Assembly (NCBI RefSeq): GCF_018860665.1
Contig: NZ_JAHKPK010000017.1
Coordinates: 62,001 to 126,000 of the forward strand
From: Pacificibacter marinus
GTDB taxonomy: Bacteria; Pseudomonadota; Alphaproteobacteria; Rhodobacterales; Rhodobacteraceae
DNA length: 64,000 nucleotides
Direction: 5' to 3'
Shown one piece after another: positions 1 through 8,232 of the stretch. The notes under the pieces were generated by a model. It searched no databases, was not told where the DNA came from, and saw only the letters and a list, made by a program, of their open reading frames with translations. Numbering within the stretch: the first letter of the stretch is position 1; the number at the start of each line of letters is the position of its first letter. A program made the position numbers and the translations under genes.

Positions 1-585
1 CTGCGCGCCTTTCACAGGCGTGAAATGTTGCATCAAGATCTGCGACCTGAAAACATCATGCTGGACTCCGATGGTGTTGCTAAAATCATCGACTTTGGAT
101 CGGCCTATGTTGCGGGCGTCCAAGAGGCAGCCCCAATGCGTGAAGATGATGGTATCTTGGGGACCCTGCAATATACCGCGCCGGAATACTTTTCTGGCGA
201 ACAGGTGAGTTGGCGGTCTGACCTGTTTTCTTTGGGGGTGATTGCCTACGAAATGCTGACTGGCGTTTTGCCCTATGGGACACAGGTCGGCAAGGTGCGT
301 AACCCGCGTGATAGAACGCGGCTGCGATATCGCAACGCTCGCGATGATGCCCATCCGATGCCTGCGTGGTTGGATGAGGCTTTGGCCAAAGCGGTTCACC
401 CCGATCCTGCGCGTCGCCATGATGCACTGTCTGAATTTGCGGCCAATTTGCGCTCGCCTTCGCTGCGTTACACCGCACGCCGTCACATTCCGTTGGCTGA
501 GCGCAATCCCGAACGATTTTGGAAAACTCTATCTGGAGGCTTGGCCCTACTGTGTCTCGTCCTCGCCACTTTGGCCTTTCAGTAG
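1..585 (+). CDS. Ser/Thr protein kinase, C-terminal part (5' truncated)
   Basis: The reading frame is open from base 1, so the N-terminus lies outside the window. Visible are the catalytic loop HQDLRPEN (residues 11-18 of the fragment; HRDLKPEN is usual), the DFG motif at 31-33, an APE motif near 60-62 and a C-terminal hydrophobic segment that should anchor the protein in the inner membrane. The ATG at 25 lies inside the kinase core and is not the start. Cyanase follows 23 bp downstream. In many alphaproteobacteria the kinase next to cyanase is a bifunctional PP2C phosphatase/kinase; that the missing N-terminus holds a phosphatase domain is inference. The Q for R in the HRD motif suggests a non-RD-type kinase without activation-loop control. 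Confidence 0.88.
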   Translation: MRAFHRREMLHQDLRPENIMLDSDGVAKIIDFGSAYVAGVQEAAPMREDDGILGTLQYTAPEYFSGEQVSWRSDLFSLGVIAYEMLTGVLPYGTQVGKVRNPRDRTRLRYRNARDDAHPMPAWLDEALAKAVHPDPARRHDALSEFAANLRSPSLRYTARRHIPLAERNPERFWKTLSGGLALLCLVLATLAFQ

Positions 586-608
586 GTCCATTATGAAAGG
601 AGCATCCT

Positions 609-1052
609 ATGCTTTTGAAAGAAGACGTGACCGTTCAAATTATTGAAGCCAAAAAGACAGCGGGTCTCACCTGGGAAAGCATCGCAAATGCAATTGGTAT
701 GAGCCCAGTGTTTACACATTCCGCTTGCATGGGCATGAACGCATTTCCTGCGGATAAAGCCGCAGAGCTGGTCAAGTTTTTAGGTCTCACTCAGGACGCT
801 ATATCCGTTTTGGTCGAAAGTCCGACTAAAGTCTGGGAGCAGGCGGTTCCGACAGATCCGTGTATCTACCGCTTTTATGAAATTGTTGGCGTTTATGGTC
901 CGACGCTTAAAGCGCTCATCCACGAAGAGTTCGGCGATGGCATTATGTCCGCAATTGATTTTGAAATGTCGGTGAAACGCGAAGCAAACCCAAAAGGCGA
1001 TCGCGTTAAAATCGAGATGTCAGGTAAGTACCTGCAATATAACGCATGGTAA
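609..1052 (+). CDS. cynS: Cyanate hydratase (cyanase)
   Basis: Cyanase converts cyanate and bicarbonate to ammonia and CO2 in the cytoplasm, giving detoxification and a nitrogen source. The 147-residue length is typical. The catalytic residues known from the E. coli enzyme align with Arg88 and Glu91 in YRFYE and with Ser114 in the GDGIMSAIDF stretch. The N-terminal half is the usual helix-turn-helix-like domain. An AAGGAG ribosome site precedes the ATG. The gene lies 23 bp after the kinase and is probably co-transcribed with it. A strong hairpin follows at 1069-1102. Confidence 0.96.
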   Translation: MLLKEDVTVQIIEAKKTAGLTWESIANAIGMSPVFTHSACMGMNAFPADKAAELVKFLGLTQDAISVLVESPTKVWEQAVPTDPCIYRFYEIVGVYGPTLKALIHEEFGDGIMSAIDFEMSVKREANPKGDRVKIEMSGKYLQYNAW

Positions 1053-1068
1053 AATTTCTGGGTTGAGG

Positions 1069-1102
1069 GCATCAGGGGCGCGCTTGAGCTGGCCCCAGAT
1101 GC
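1069..1102. terminator. Stem-loop after cynS
   Basis: GCATC-A-GGGGC pairs with GCCCC-A-GATGC (11-bp stem, one A/A mismatch) around a 12-nt loop. No clean T-run follows, so intrinsic termination is only plausible. It may instead protect the cynS transcript end or attenuate reading into the downstream epimerase gene. Confidence 0.45.
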
Positions 1103-1204
1103 GCCAAAGAGGCTGGCTTTGCACTGACTTTGGGACTAAGTCTGTTTGATATTCATAATGCGGCACATCAAGTTTTGTATCCGCTGAAATTGAGGTTCAA
1201 ACAG

Positions 1205-2128
1205 GTGTCTGACAATTTGTCACGGGCCAACGATTGCCCCAAGCGTTTTGTGTTTTTAGGGGCTTCTGGGCGCATAGGTCATCTTTTGCGGTCGATATGG
1301 CCAGACATCACCGCCTCTGATTTGCGCGTTGATTGGCAGTTTAGATCCGCACAGCCCACCATTCCGAATGCGCTTGTCTGGTCCGATTTGGCCACATTAG
1401 AGCCATTTTTAGATCATGCAAAATCTGTTGGTGGCTTGGATGGGCTTTTTGTTTTTTTGGGGGCCTCGCGTACTGGTGATAAGGCAGACGCCGATCAAAT
1501 GGCGATCAATGTCTCGCTTGTGGACCAAGCCTTGAAGGCTTCCGTCGCTGCCGAAATTCCTCGCATTCTCATCGCCTCGTCATCTGCCGTTTATGGCGGG
1601 GGGGAGGGGGTGCCTTTTGATGAGAGCAGTGCCTTACATCCGGTAAATGCATACGGGATGGCCAAGCGAGATATGGAAGCTCTGTGTCTCTCGCGCGCGG
1701 CGGACTATGGTATCGAAGTTTGCTTGCTGCGTATCGGCAATGTCGCGGGCGCGGATGCCTTGCTTGGGCCCACTGAAGGGTGGCAGTCAGGTGACGCGCC
1801 AAGGTTGCTTGATATATTTCCAGACGGAGACGGGCCGCGCAGATCATATATTGGACCTGAAAGCCTAGCGGATGTCCTTAGGTGTCTGGCGTTGCAGTCA
1901 CAGCCTTTGCCGCAGGTGATCAATGTCGCGGCACCTGTGAGTGTTTCTATGAAGGCGTTGTTGGATGCTGCAGGCGTCGATTGGAAACCGCGTCCTGTTC
2001 CCGCGTCGCCTTTGCAAGACATTGTGTTGGATTGCGCGCGCTTGGCAACTTTGTCTGATATCAAGGTCTCAGACGGTGCAGCAAATGTTCTTGTTGCACA
2101 GTGGCGCCGCGCCTTGGAGGTTCTATGA
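1205..2128 (+). CDS. NAD-dependent epimerase/dehydratase (extended SDR)
   Basis: An SDR-type nucleotide-sugar enzyme of about 307 residues, with the NAD-binding GASGRIG motif at 19-25 and a catalytic Ser plus YGMAK (Tyr150, Lys154). I place the start at GTG 1205 because a GAGG sits about 8 nt upstream and the Rossmann fold begins shortly after; a TTG at 1130 in the same frame would add 25 unsupported residues. The stop overlaps the sugar-transferase ATG (ATGA), so the two are translationally coupled. The probable role is modifying the nucleotide sugar loaded by the next protein. The exact substrate cannot be read from sequence. Confidence 0.85.
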   Translation: MSDNLSRANDCPKRFVFLGASGRIGHLLRSIWPDITASDLRVDWQFRSAQPTIPNALVWSDLATLEPFLDHAKSVGGLDGLFVFLGASRTGDKADADQMAINVSLVDQALKASVAAEIPRILIASSSAVYGGGEGVPFDESSALHPVNAYGMAKRDMEALCLSRAADYGIEVCLLRIGNVAGADALLGPTEGWQSGDAPRLLDIFPDGDGPRRSYIGPESLADVLRCLALQSQPLPQVINVAAPVSVSMKALLDAAGVDWKPRPVPASPLQDIVLDCARLATLSDIKVSDGAANVLVAQWRRALEVL

Positions 2129-2736
2129 CGATAGGGAAAAGGTTATTTGATGTGGTCTTGGCACTGATTTTGTCGATTCTTCTGGGAGGGGTGATTATCG
2201 GGTTGGCTCTTGTAATTTTGATAAAAGAGGGTCGCCCAGTTTTTTATCTTTCGGAACGGATGAAGACTCCAACCCATGGATTTAGGCTGATCAAGTTTCG
2301 CACGATGAAGGTCGTCGCGCACGATAGCGGCGTCTCAGGGGGCGACAAAATCAATCGCGTCACGCCGTTTGGCCGCTTTTTGCGCAGGGCGCGTTTGGAC
2401 GAGTTGCCTCAACTTTGGAATGTATTGCGCGGGGATATTTCATTTGTGGGACCGCGTCCGCCTTTGCGTGAATATGTCGAGCGATTTCCCCAAATCTATG
2501 CGCAGGTGCTGATCACGCGCCCTGGTATAACGGGGCTGGCGTCCGTGCGATATCATGCCCACGAAGAAATGCTGTTGGCGCGTTGTACAACGGCGAAGCA
2601 GACGGACGAGATCTATGCGCGGGCCTGTGTTCCCCGCAAGGCACGCTTGGATTTGATTTATCAAGCCCACCAATCTAGGTGCTTTGATCTGCGTATTATG
2701 ATTGAAACCATTTGGCCGAAATTACGAAAGTTTTAA
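2125..2736 (+). CDS. Initiating sugar phosphotransferase (monotopic phosphoglycosyl transferase)
   Basis: This 203-residue protein belongs to the bacterial sugar transferase family (PF02397). It transfers a sugar-1-phosphate from a nucleotide sugar to undecaprenyl phosphate, starting repeat-unit assembly for exopolysaccharide, capsule or O-antigen. It has an N-terminal hydrophobic segment (about 9-32), the KFRTM motif, the catalytic Asp-Glu dyad in RARLDELPQLWN (D92, E93) and FVGPRP. Being short, it is the PglC-like catalytic core without the large WbaP/WcaJ membrane domain. It overlaps the upstream epimerase stop by 4 bp. The 160-bp AT-rich gap downstream separates it from the CapD-type gene. 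Confidence 0.92.
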   Translation: MTIGKRLFDVVLALILSILLGGVIIGLALVILIKEGRPVFYLSERMKTPTHGFRLIKFRTMKVVAHDSGVSGGDKINRVTPFGRFLRRARLDELPQLWNVLRGDISFVGPRPPLREYVERFPQIYAQVLITRPGITGLASVRYHAHEEMLLARCTTAKQTDEIYARACVPRKARLDLIYQAHQSRCFDLRIMIETIWPKLRKF

Positions 2737-2896
2737 CGAGATCAGTGCTATTTAGAGCACTCCAAAAGGTTGTGTTTAAAAAACGCCCAATTGTTTATAT
2801 GTTGAGCAAAAACTTGTGTTTTATCTGGTTCTACGGCAAAATCATTAGATATTTGCACAAGCGATTGTTTGCAAAATTAAGAATGTGTGAGAGTTT

Positions 2897-3970
2897 ATGT
2901 TAATACAGGGTCTGACGACGTTACCAAGACATGTAGTGCGCGGCATCTTGGTGCTTTCAGATACGTTTTTGATCATAGCTTCTGTGTTTCTGGCGTTTAC
3001 TTTGCAAGGTGATCTCGCCAAGTTGTTGACGCCTTTATTTGCATACGTATTCATCCTTGAAATGACGCTCATAGGCGCCGCGATCGTGATGCGCTTAAAG
3101 CTTCACTGCATCAAACTTGTGATGTTCAATTCCAAAGATGTATCCAAAATCGCGATTGCAGCAGGGTGTTTGAGTCTGCTTTTTGCAACATGTGCGGCCT
3201 TGCAAGGGGTGACCGGATTGGTCGCCAAAACGCTCATTTTTGGGACTGCATTCTTTTCTGGAAGCGTTGGCGCGCGCGCTGCGATGATTGCGATTTTATC
3301 TTATATGCGTGATCGAAATTCAAACCGCCAGTCTGTCGCTATTTTTGGAGCGGGCGGCGCAGGCATTCAATTGGCATCGGCTTTGCGCCAGTCTCACGTC
3401 ATGCGGCCGGTGATCTTTTTCGATGATAATCTACACTTGCAAGGTATGGCTATCGGCGGCATTCCCGTACTAGATGCAAAGCGGATGAAAGCCAGTTTGG
3501 CGTATCACAAGATTGAGATGGTTTTGATTGCGCTGCCCGAAAGTGCAAAAGAACGACGCGCTGTAATCATTGAACAATTAGAGCGGATTGGTGTCAAAGT
3601 GAGGGCTCTACCCCCTTTCGTTGATATGCTGGCTGGGCGCGGCAATGAGGCCTTGTTCCGAACTGTTGGCGCTGACGAAATTTTGGGCCGTGATGCCGTC
3701 GATTTGGAAACTCCTGAAATTGCTAAAACATATGCTGGACGTGTCGTGATGGTGACGGGGGCTGGCGGGTCAATCGGTTCCGAATTATGCCGCCAAATTC
3801 TAAACTGTCGCCCAGCAAAGATCGTTTTGTTCGATCAAAGTGAATTCAATCTTTATCAAATCGATTTCGAATTGCGTGACCTTGCTGCGCAACACAAGGT
3901 TCAGCTCTCGACATATTTGGGGTCTGTGACCGACCCCGTGAGAGTGCGCCATGTTTTGACGCAAGAATGA
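2897..3970 (+). CDS. CapD/WbpM-type nucleotide-sugar dehydratase, N-terminal fragment (gene split by duplication)
   Basis: This is the first half of a membrane-bound polysaccharide biosynthesis protein that normally exceeds 600 residues. It has N-terminal transmembrane segments (residues about 11-110), a first Rossmann domain (FGAGGAG) and the NAD-binding motif VTGAGGSIGSE of the catalytic domain. Reading ends early at TGA 3968-3970 because an exact 29-bp tandem duplication (3939-3996) shifts the frame. Removing one copy restores a continuous 631-residue protein. The fragment keeps the cofactor motif but lacks the catalytic Lys region. As it stands the protein is probably inactive unless it complements with the downstream half. 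Confidence 0.88.
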   Translation: MLIQGLTTLPRHVVRGILVLSDTFLIIASVFLAFTLQGDLAKLLTPLFAYVFILEMTLIGAAIVMRLKLHCIKLVMFNSKDVSKIAIAAGCLSLLFATCAALQGVTGLVAKTLIFGTAFFSGSVGARAAMIAILSYMRDRNSNRQSVAIFGAGGAGIQLASALRQSHVMRPVIFFDDNLHLQGMAIGGIPVLDAKRMKASLAYHKIEMVLIALPESAKERRAVIIEQLERIGVKVRALPPFVDMLAGRGNEALFRTVGADEILGRDAVDLETPEIAKTYAGRVVMVTGAGGSIGSELCRQILNCRPAKIVLFDQSEFNLYQIDFELRDLAAQHKVQLSTYLGSVTDPVRVRHVLTQE

Positions 3971-3996
3971 GAGTGCGCCATGTTTTGACGCAAGAA
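3939..3996. repeat. Exact 29-bp tandem duplication inside a coding region
   Basis: Bases 3939-3967 and 3968-3996 are identical. The unit starts TGAGAGTGCG and ends ACGCAAGAA. Since 29 is not a multiple of 3, the duplication shifts the frame and introduces TGA at 3968-3970. The junction also creates ATG at 3967, giving an ATGA overlap between the two resulting reading frames. Deleting one unit restores the reading DPVRVRHVLTQENVEII. Confidence 0.97.
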
Positions 3997-4821
3997 AATG
4001 TTGAAATTATTTTCCATGCGGCGGCTTATAAACATGTCCCAATCGTTGAGGGAAACGAATTAGAGGGGGCAAAGAACAATGTCATTGGCACCAAGGTTGT
4101 TGCTGAAGCGGCGGCTGAGGCCAATATCGAACGCTTTATTTTAGTCTCTACGGATAAAGCGGTAAGGCCCACCAATATTATGGGGGCAACGAAACGTATG
4201 GCTGAGTTGGTCGTGCAGGATTTGCAAACACGCGAACCACAGGTAAAGTTTTCCATGGTGCGTTTTGGCAATGTCTTGGGGTCGTCTGGATCGGTGTTGC
4301 CCCTCTTTCAAACACAGATCGAGGCTGGCGGTCCCGTGACTGTCACTCACCAAGAAGTCTCGCGGTTCTTTATGACGATTTCCGAAGCGGCGCGATTGGT
4401 TTTATTGGCGGGGGCCTATGCTGAAGGCGGTGATGTCTTCGTTCTTGATATGGGCAAACCACAAAAAATCATGGATATCGCGCATCGAATGATCGAACTC
4501 TCTGGACGCACAGTTAAAACGCCCGGCTCAGCAGAAGGCGATATCGAAATTATCGTGACTGGGTTGCGCCCCGGTGAGAAGCTTTATGAAGAACTTTTAC
4601 TAGATCACGACAATTTATGCGGGACACCCAACCCAAAAATTCTGCGTGCAGAAGAGGCCATGCTTGGACCGTCAGAGGTCGCTAGCATGTTGCGTGAACT
4701 CAACGTCGCGATCAAAACCGCCAATGCGGCACATTTGCGTAAAGTCGTGCGCGAACGCGTTGACGGATATCACGAACCGCAGGGGGCCCCAGCACAGCAA
4801 TATCAAGTGGATGAGATCTAG
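3967..4821 (+). CDS. CapD/WbpM-type nucleotide-sugar dehydratase, C-terminal fragment
   Basis: This is the second half of the split UDP-GlcNAc 4,6-dehydratase-type gene. It carries the catalytic part (STDKAVRPTN, then MGATKRMAE with the likely catalytic Lys) and the conserved FGNVLGSSGSV and GLRPGEKLYEELL motifs, but lacks the GxxGxxG dinucleotide motif left in the upstream fragment. The first nine residues after Met repeat the end of the upstream frame because of the duplication. Translation could restart at ATG 3967, which overlaps the upstream TGA, though no good ribosome site precedes it. Whether the two halves assemble is unknown. Confidence 0.85.
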   Translation: MRVRHVLTQENVEIIFHAAAYKHVPIVEGNELEGAKNNVIGTKVVAEAAAEANIERFILVSTDKAVRPTNIMGATKRMAELVVQDLQTREPQVKFSMVRFGNVLGSSGSVLPLFQTQIEAGGPVTVTHQEVSRFFMTISEAARLVLLAGAYAEGGDVFVLDMGKPQKIMDIAHRMIELSGRTVKTPGSAEGDIEIIVTGLRPGEKLYEELLLDHDNLCGTPNPKILRAEEAMLGPSEVASMLRELNVAIKTANAAHLRKVVRERVDGYHEPQGAPAQQYQVDEI

Positions 4822-5066
4822 TCCGAAAACTATCGTGGGCATAAGGCGCGTCGGGTCTTTCGCAATCTATGAGGCAGTGCATTTTCTTATGATTTGTGTT
4901 TAAGGTTTTTCTGACAGCCTGAGCAGTGGGTCTATTGCTGCTTAAAAGACACGCCCGCAAATTGATTCATGGTTAGATGGTGCCGCTTGGTCCTGTGGGA
5001 TACATTCGAGTGGGTGTTTGATGAAACTTTGATATGATGTCTGCAACTTAAGAAACGGGTGGAACA

Positions 5067-7175
5067 GTGTCTTTGAAGCTTAAAAAAAATGTGTTTGGCC
5101 TTGGTTTTGCGGCCATGTGTTTTGTATCCACAAGTTCGGCTCAAGACCTGTCAACGACGCGCCTGAATGTGATGGGGCGTCAAGGAATCGTTGAAATGCC
5201 GACCGCAGAAGTTGCGCCGGACGGGCAGCTTGCTCTTAGCTATTCGAAATTCGGAAAGATCAGCCGCACGACATTGACCTTTCAGATCACGCCACGCCTA
5301 TCTGGCAGCTTTCGGTATTCTGGCATTGAGGACTATAGCGAGTCATTCGACACCTATTGGGATCGCTCATTTGATCTAAGCTACTTGTTGATGAACGAGG
5401 GCGCATACCGTCCCGCTGTCTCTGTTGGCCTACAAGATTTCATGGGAACAGGATTACTGAGTGGCGAGTATGTCGTCGCGACCAAATCGATTGGCGATAA
5501 GCTGCGGGTGACTGGTGGCTTGGGCTGGGGCCGACTGGGCAGTTACAGCCCGCTTGGATTTTCGTTTGGCGAACGCGATACGTCATTCATCGAAACTGGC
5601 GGGACACTTAACTTTGGTCAATGGTTTCAGGGTGAGGCAGCTGTCTTCGGCGGTCTGAGCTATCAGTTGAACGAAAAAATGACATTATTGGCTGAGTACT
5701 CGTCGGACGCCTATACCAAAGAGGTCGAACAAGACGTGTTCACCCACAAATCCCCGATCAATGTCGCTCTTGATTACAAACTCGGTCAAAACACATCCGT
5801 CACAGCATTCTTTTTACATGGCGATGCTGTTGGGTTGCAATTTTCAACGGGGCTCAACCCGAAAAACCCGAAGGTGGCGGGCGGGATCGAAACTGCGCCA
5901 CTTCCCATCCGTCCTCGACCAAGTCGCTCGGCTGACCCTATTGGTTGGTCCGGTGAGTGGGTCGCTGAAGTTGGCGATGCTAGTGGCATTCGGTCTGCTT
6001 TGGCAAAGGCCATGGCGGATGAAGGCCTGGCGCTTGAAGCTATGTCTTTGACGACAACACGGACAGAAGTGCAGTTCCGCAATGAACGCTATGGCGCTCA
6101 TTCACAAGCTTTAGGGCGTTTGGCACGAATCATGACGCGGGCTTTCCCGCCATCTGTTGAGACATTCGTTTTGACCGAAACGCTTGATGGCGTTCCTATT
6201 CATTCAACGGTGCTACCGCGTTCCAAATTGGAAGCCTACGAATTCTCCCCTGCGCGCAGCATGCTGGATGCCGCGACATTTACCGATCCACTCAGCTTGC
6301 AGGGTGATAATTTGGTCGCACATGAAGGCGCCTTTCCAAATACGCTTTGGTCAGTAGCACCTTATGTGGCTGTTTCGGTTTTCGATCCGCACAGCCCAAT
6401 ACGTTTGGACTATGGTGTTCGAGGGCAAATCAACTATGAAATGGCCCCTGGTCTCACACTTGACGCGGCAGCGACCTTGCGTGTTTCAGGTGACATCTCG
6501 GAAGAAGAAGATGATTATGATGATTCCAATATACCGCATGTGAGAACGAGTTCGCGCGAATATGATAACCGTGTACAGCTCGAAAAACTGACGGCGAATT
6601 GGTACAGTCGGCCTGCCCAAAACGTGTTTGGTCGTTTGACGGTTGGCTATCTTGAATCTATGTACGGCGGTGTCTCAGCCGAGGTGCTTTGGAAGAAACC
6701 GAGCAGTCCCTTCGCTTTGGGGGCAGAGCTTAACTACGCCGTTCAGCGTGATTTTGAAGAGACCTTTGGCTTTCGCGATTATGATATCGTGACAGGGCAT
6801 GTGTCGGCTTACTACGCCTTTGAAGGTGGGTTTCATGGGCAACTTGATGTGGGCCGGTATCTTGCTGGCGATTGGGGGGCAACGGTGTCTGTCGATCGAG
6901 AGTTTAACAATGGCTGGCGTGTTGGGGCTTATGCGACTCTTACGGATGTACCATTCGAAGATTTTGGTGAAGGGTCTTTTGATAAAGGCATTCGTATCAC
7001 TGTGCCATCGGCGTGGTTTGCTGGAACGCCAACGACAGAAACAAATGATTTCGTTATCCAATCTTTGACCCGTGATGGTGGTGCCAAGCTGAATGTCGAC
7101 GGTCGACTGTATGACCGCGTGCGTGGGATGCAAGGCGCAGAAATCGAGTCACGTTGGGGGAAGTTTTGGAGATGA
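5067..7175 (+). CDS. YjbH-family outer-membrane exopolysaccharide protein
   Basis: A 702-residue exported protein with a signal peptide cleaved near SSA-QD (about residue 26). It shows the YjbH (DUF940) start region NVMGRQGIVEMPTAEVAPDG and long stretches of alternating aromatic and polar beta-strands, as expected for an outer-membrane barrel. YjbH proteins are linked to exopolysaccharide export or modification in E. coli (the yjbEFGH operon). The start is GTG 5067 after a GGGTGGA ribosome site. An acidic run (EEEDDYDDSN) sits near residue 475. The downstream YjbF-like lipoprotein overlaps by ATGA, so the two are made together. Homologues of YjbE and YjbG are not present nearby. Confidence 0.88.
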   Translation: MSLKLKKNVFGLGFAAMCFVSTSSAQDLSTTRLNVMGRQGIVEMPTAEVAPDGQLALSYSKFGKISRTTLTFQITPRLSGSFRYSGIEDYSESFDTYWDRSFDLSYLLMNEGAYRPAVSVGLQDFMGTGLLSGEYVVATKSIGDKLRVTGGLGWGRLGSYSPLGFSFGERDTSFIETGGTLNFGQWFQGEAAVFGGLSYQLNEKMTLLAEYSSDAYTKEVEQDVFTHKSPINVALDYKLGQNTSVTAFFLHGDAVGLQFSTGLNPKNPKVAGGIETAPLPIRPRPSRSADPIGWSGEWVAEVGDASGIRSALAKAMADEGLALEAMSLTTTRTEVQFRNERYGAHSQALGRLARIMTRAFPPSVETFVLTETLDGVPIHSTVLPRSKLEAYEFSPARSMLDAATFTDPLSLQGDNLVAHEGAFPNTLWSVAPYVAVSVFDPHSPIRLDYGVRGQINYEMAPGLTLDAAATLRVSGDISEEEDDYDDSNIPHVRTSSREYDNRVQLEKLTANWYSRPAQNVFGRLTVGYLESMYGGVSAEVLWKKPSSPFALGAELNYAVQRDFEETFGFRDYDIVTGHVSAYYAFEGGFHGQLDVGRYLAGDWGATVSVDREFNNGWRVGAYATLTDVPFEDFGEGSFDKGIRITVPSAWFAGTPTTETNDFVIQSLTRDGGAKLNVDGRLYDRVRGMQGAEIESRWGKFWR

Positions 7176-7879
7176 GCATATTTAATCAATACGCTGCAAA
7201 ACTGATGTCAGCTTGTGTTGTTTGCCTGTCTCTTGCTGCTTGCGGCAATGACGTTCAGGCGCGCCGTGGCGCGGATACAGTTAAGGAGTTGGCTGTTCTT
7301 GCCAAGTCGCGTCTGTTGGGTGGAAAAGCCGTACCTGCCGCGCCTGCGGATCCCGTTGAGATGATCGACTACGCTTTGCGGGCTGTTCCTGATGCGCCGT
7401 TACAATTCATCTTGATGGAAAAAAGTGGCGGATTTGCTGTGTCGACCGTTCAGGGGGTGAATGGCCGGAATGTGACGTGGATTTCTCCTGATCAAAAGTC
7501 GATCACACTGAAGACGGGTTTGTTGACGGCGACACGCGGCTTTGGCGGTGATGTCATGTCCGTTGAACAGGGCGGCGCTGAGCGACTCGTATCTGGGCAT
7601 AGATCAGGACAAGTGCAAAAGACCTATCGATTTTTGAATGGTTCGGACCAGACCGGACGGTTCGTCGTCAATTGTAATGTTGTCGTAGGCGGTACGGATC
7701 ACGTTTCATCGGGTGAAATATCTGCGACGACGCGCGTGATGACGGAATCTTGTCAGTCCGAGGGCGGCACTGAATTCACAAATACCTATTGGGTAGACAC
7801 GTCTGGACGTATGGTTCAATCTGTCCAGTGGGCAGGTCCTGATGTTGGCACAATCGTCTTTCGGCGCCTCCGCTTTTAG
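7172..7879 (+). CDS. YjbF-family outer-membrane lipoprotein
   Basis: A 235-residue lipoprotein with a lipobox-type signal (CLSLAACGND; Cys about residue 20). ATG 7172 overlaps the yjbH stop, which is the YjbF/YjbH order known from E. coli. The body contains Trp/Gly-rich beta structure and Cys residues (VVNCNV, ESCQSEGG) compatible with a disulfide. It is presumed to act with YjbH in polysaccharide secretion. The family call rests on context plus general resemblance. A hairpin terminator follows at 7915-7943. Confidence 0.78.
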   Translation: MSIFNQYAAKLMSACVVCLSLAACGNDVQARRGADTVKELAVLAKSRLLGGKAVPAAPADPVEMIDYALRAVPDAPLQFILMEKSGGFAVSTVQGVNGRNVTWISPDQKSITLKTGLLTATRGFGGDVMSVEQGGAERLVSGHRSGQVQKTYRFLNGSDQTGRFVVNCNVVVGGTDHVSSGEISATTRVMTESCQSEGGTEFTNTYWVDTSGRMVQSVQWAGPDVGTIVFRRLRF

Positions 7880-7914
7880 ACCAGAATTTCATCAAGACAA
7901 ATGACAGAATTCAT

Positions 7915-7943
7915 AAGGGCCTGCCATATGTGGGCCCTTTGTT
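7915..7943 (+). terminator. Rho-independent terminator after the yjbHF pair
   Basis: AAGGGCC pairs with GGCCCTT across a short AT-rich loop and is followed by a T-rich stretch. It lies 36 bp after the lipoprotein stop. Confidence 0.75.
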
Positions 7944-7971
7944 GTTGGAAGCGGCAGGAATCAAGACAATA

Positions 7972-8006
7972 AAAAACGGCAACCTAAAAAGGTCGCCGTT
8001 TTAAAA
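7972..8006. terminator. Bidirectional terminator between convergent genes
   Basis: AAAACGGC-AACC pairs with GGT-CGCCGTTTT around a TAAAAA loop, giving A- and T-runs on both flanks. It can serve the minus-strand small-protein gene that ends at 8029 and back up the plus-strand one. Confidence 0.8.
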
Positions 8007-8028
8007 CTTATTAGGCGCGTGCCTGAAC

Positions 8029-8232
8029 TTACTTAGAGTTCAAAGCAACTGCGACTGCTGCTGCACCGAGCAAGAGCAATGCAGCGTTGCCGCCGAGAGA
8101 ACCCATGGAAGAAGAAGAAGACTCTTCAACAACAACAGGTGCTACTTCGATAACTGGATCGGAGTAAGCGCCAGCCAAAGAAGCGGACGCAGAAGCTGCA
8201 ACGATAGTTGCCGCAAGGATAACTTTTTTCAT
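8029..8232 (-). CDS. Small exported Ser-rich protein with C-terminal hydrophobic anchor
   Basis: A 67-residue protein. It has an N-terminal signal peptide (MKKVILAATIV to SLAGA), a short Pro/Val/Glu segment (PVIEVAPVVVEE), a run of five serines and a C-terminal hydrophobic helix of about 17 residues ending in NSK. The ATG at 8232 has GGAGA 7 nt upstream; a TTG two codons earlier is less likely. Short proteins of this make-up recur in roseobacter genomes, but I know no function. The signal peptide plus terminal hydrophobic segment suggests an envelope-anchored small protein. It has its own 300-bp upstream region. Confidence 0.75.
   Translation of the reverse strand: MKKVILAATIVAASASASLAGAYSDPVIEVAPVVVEESSSSSMGSLGGNAALLLLGAAAVAVALNSK

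Noticed and set aside
2712-2903. 63-residue frame between the sugar transferase and the CapD-type gene
   Set aside because: It starts inside the transferase end, lacks a ribosome site, and the gap is AT-rich, more like a promoter region.
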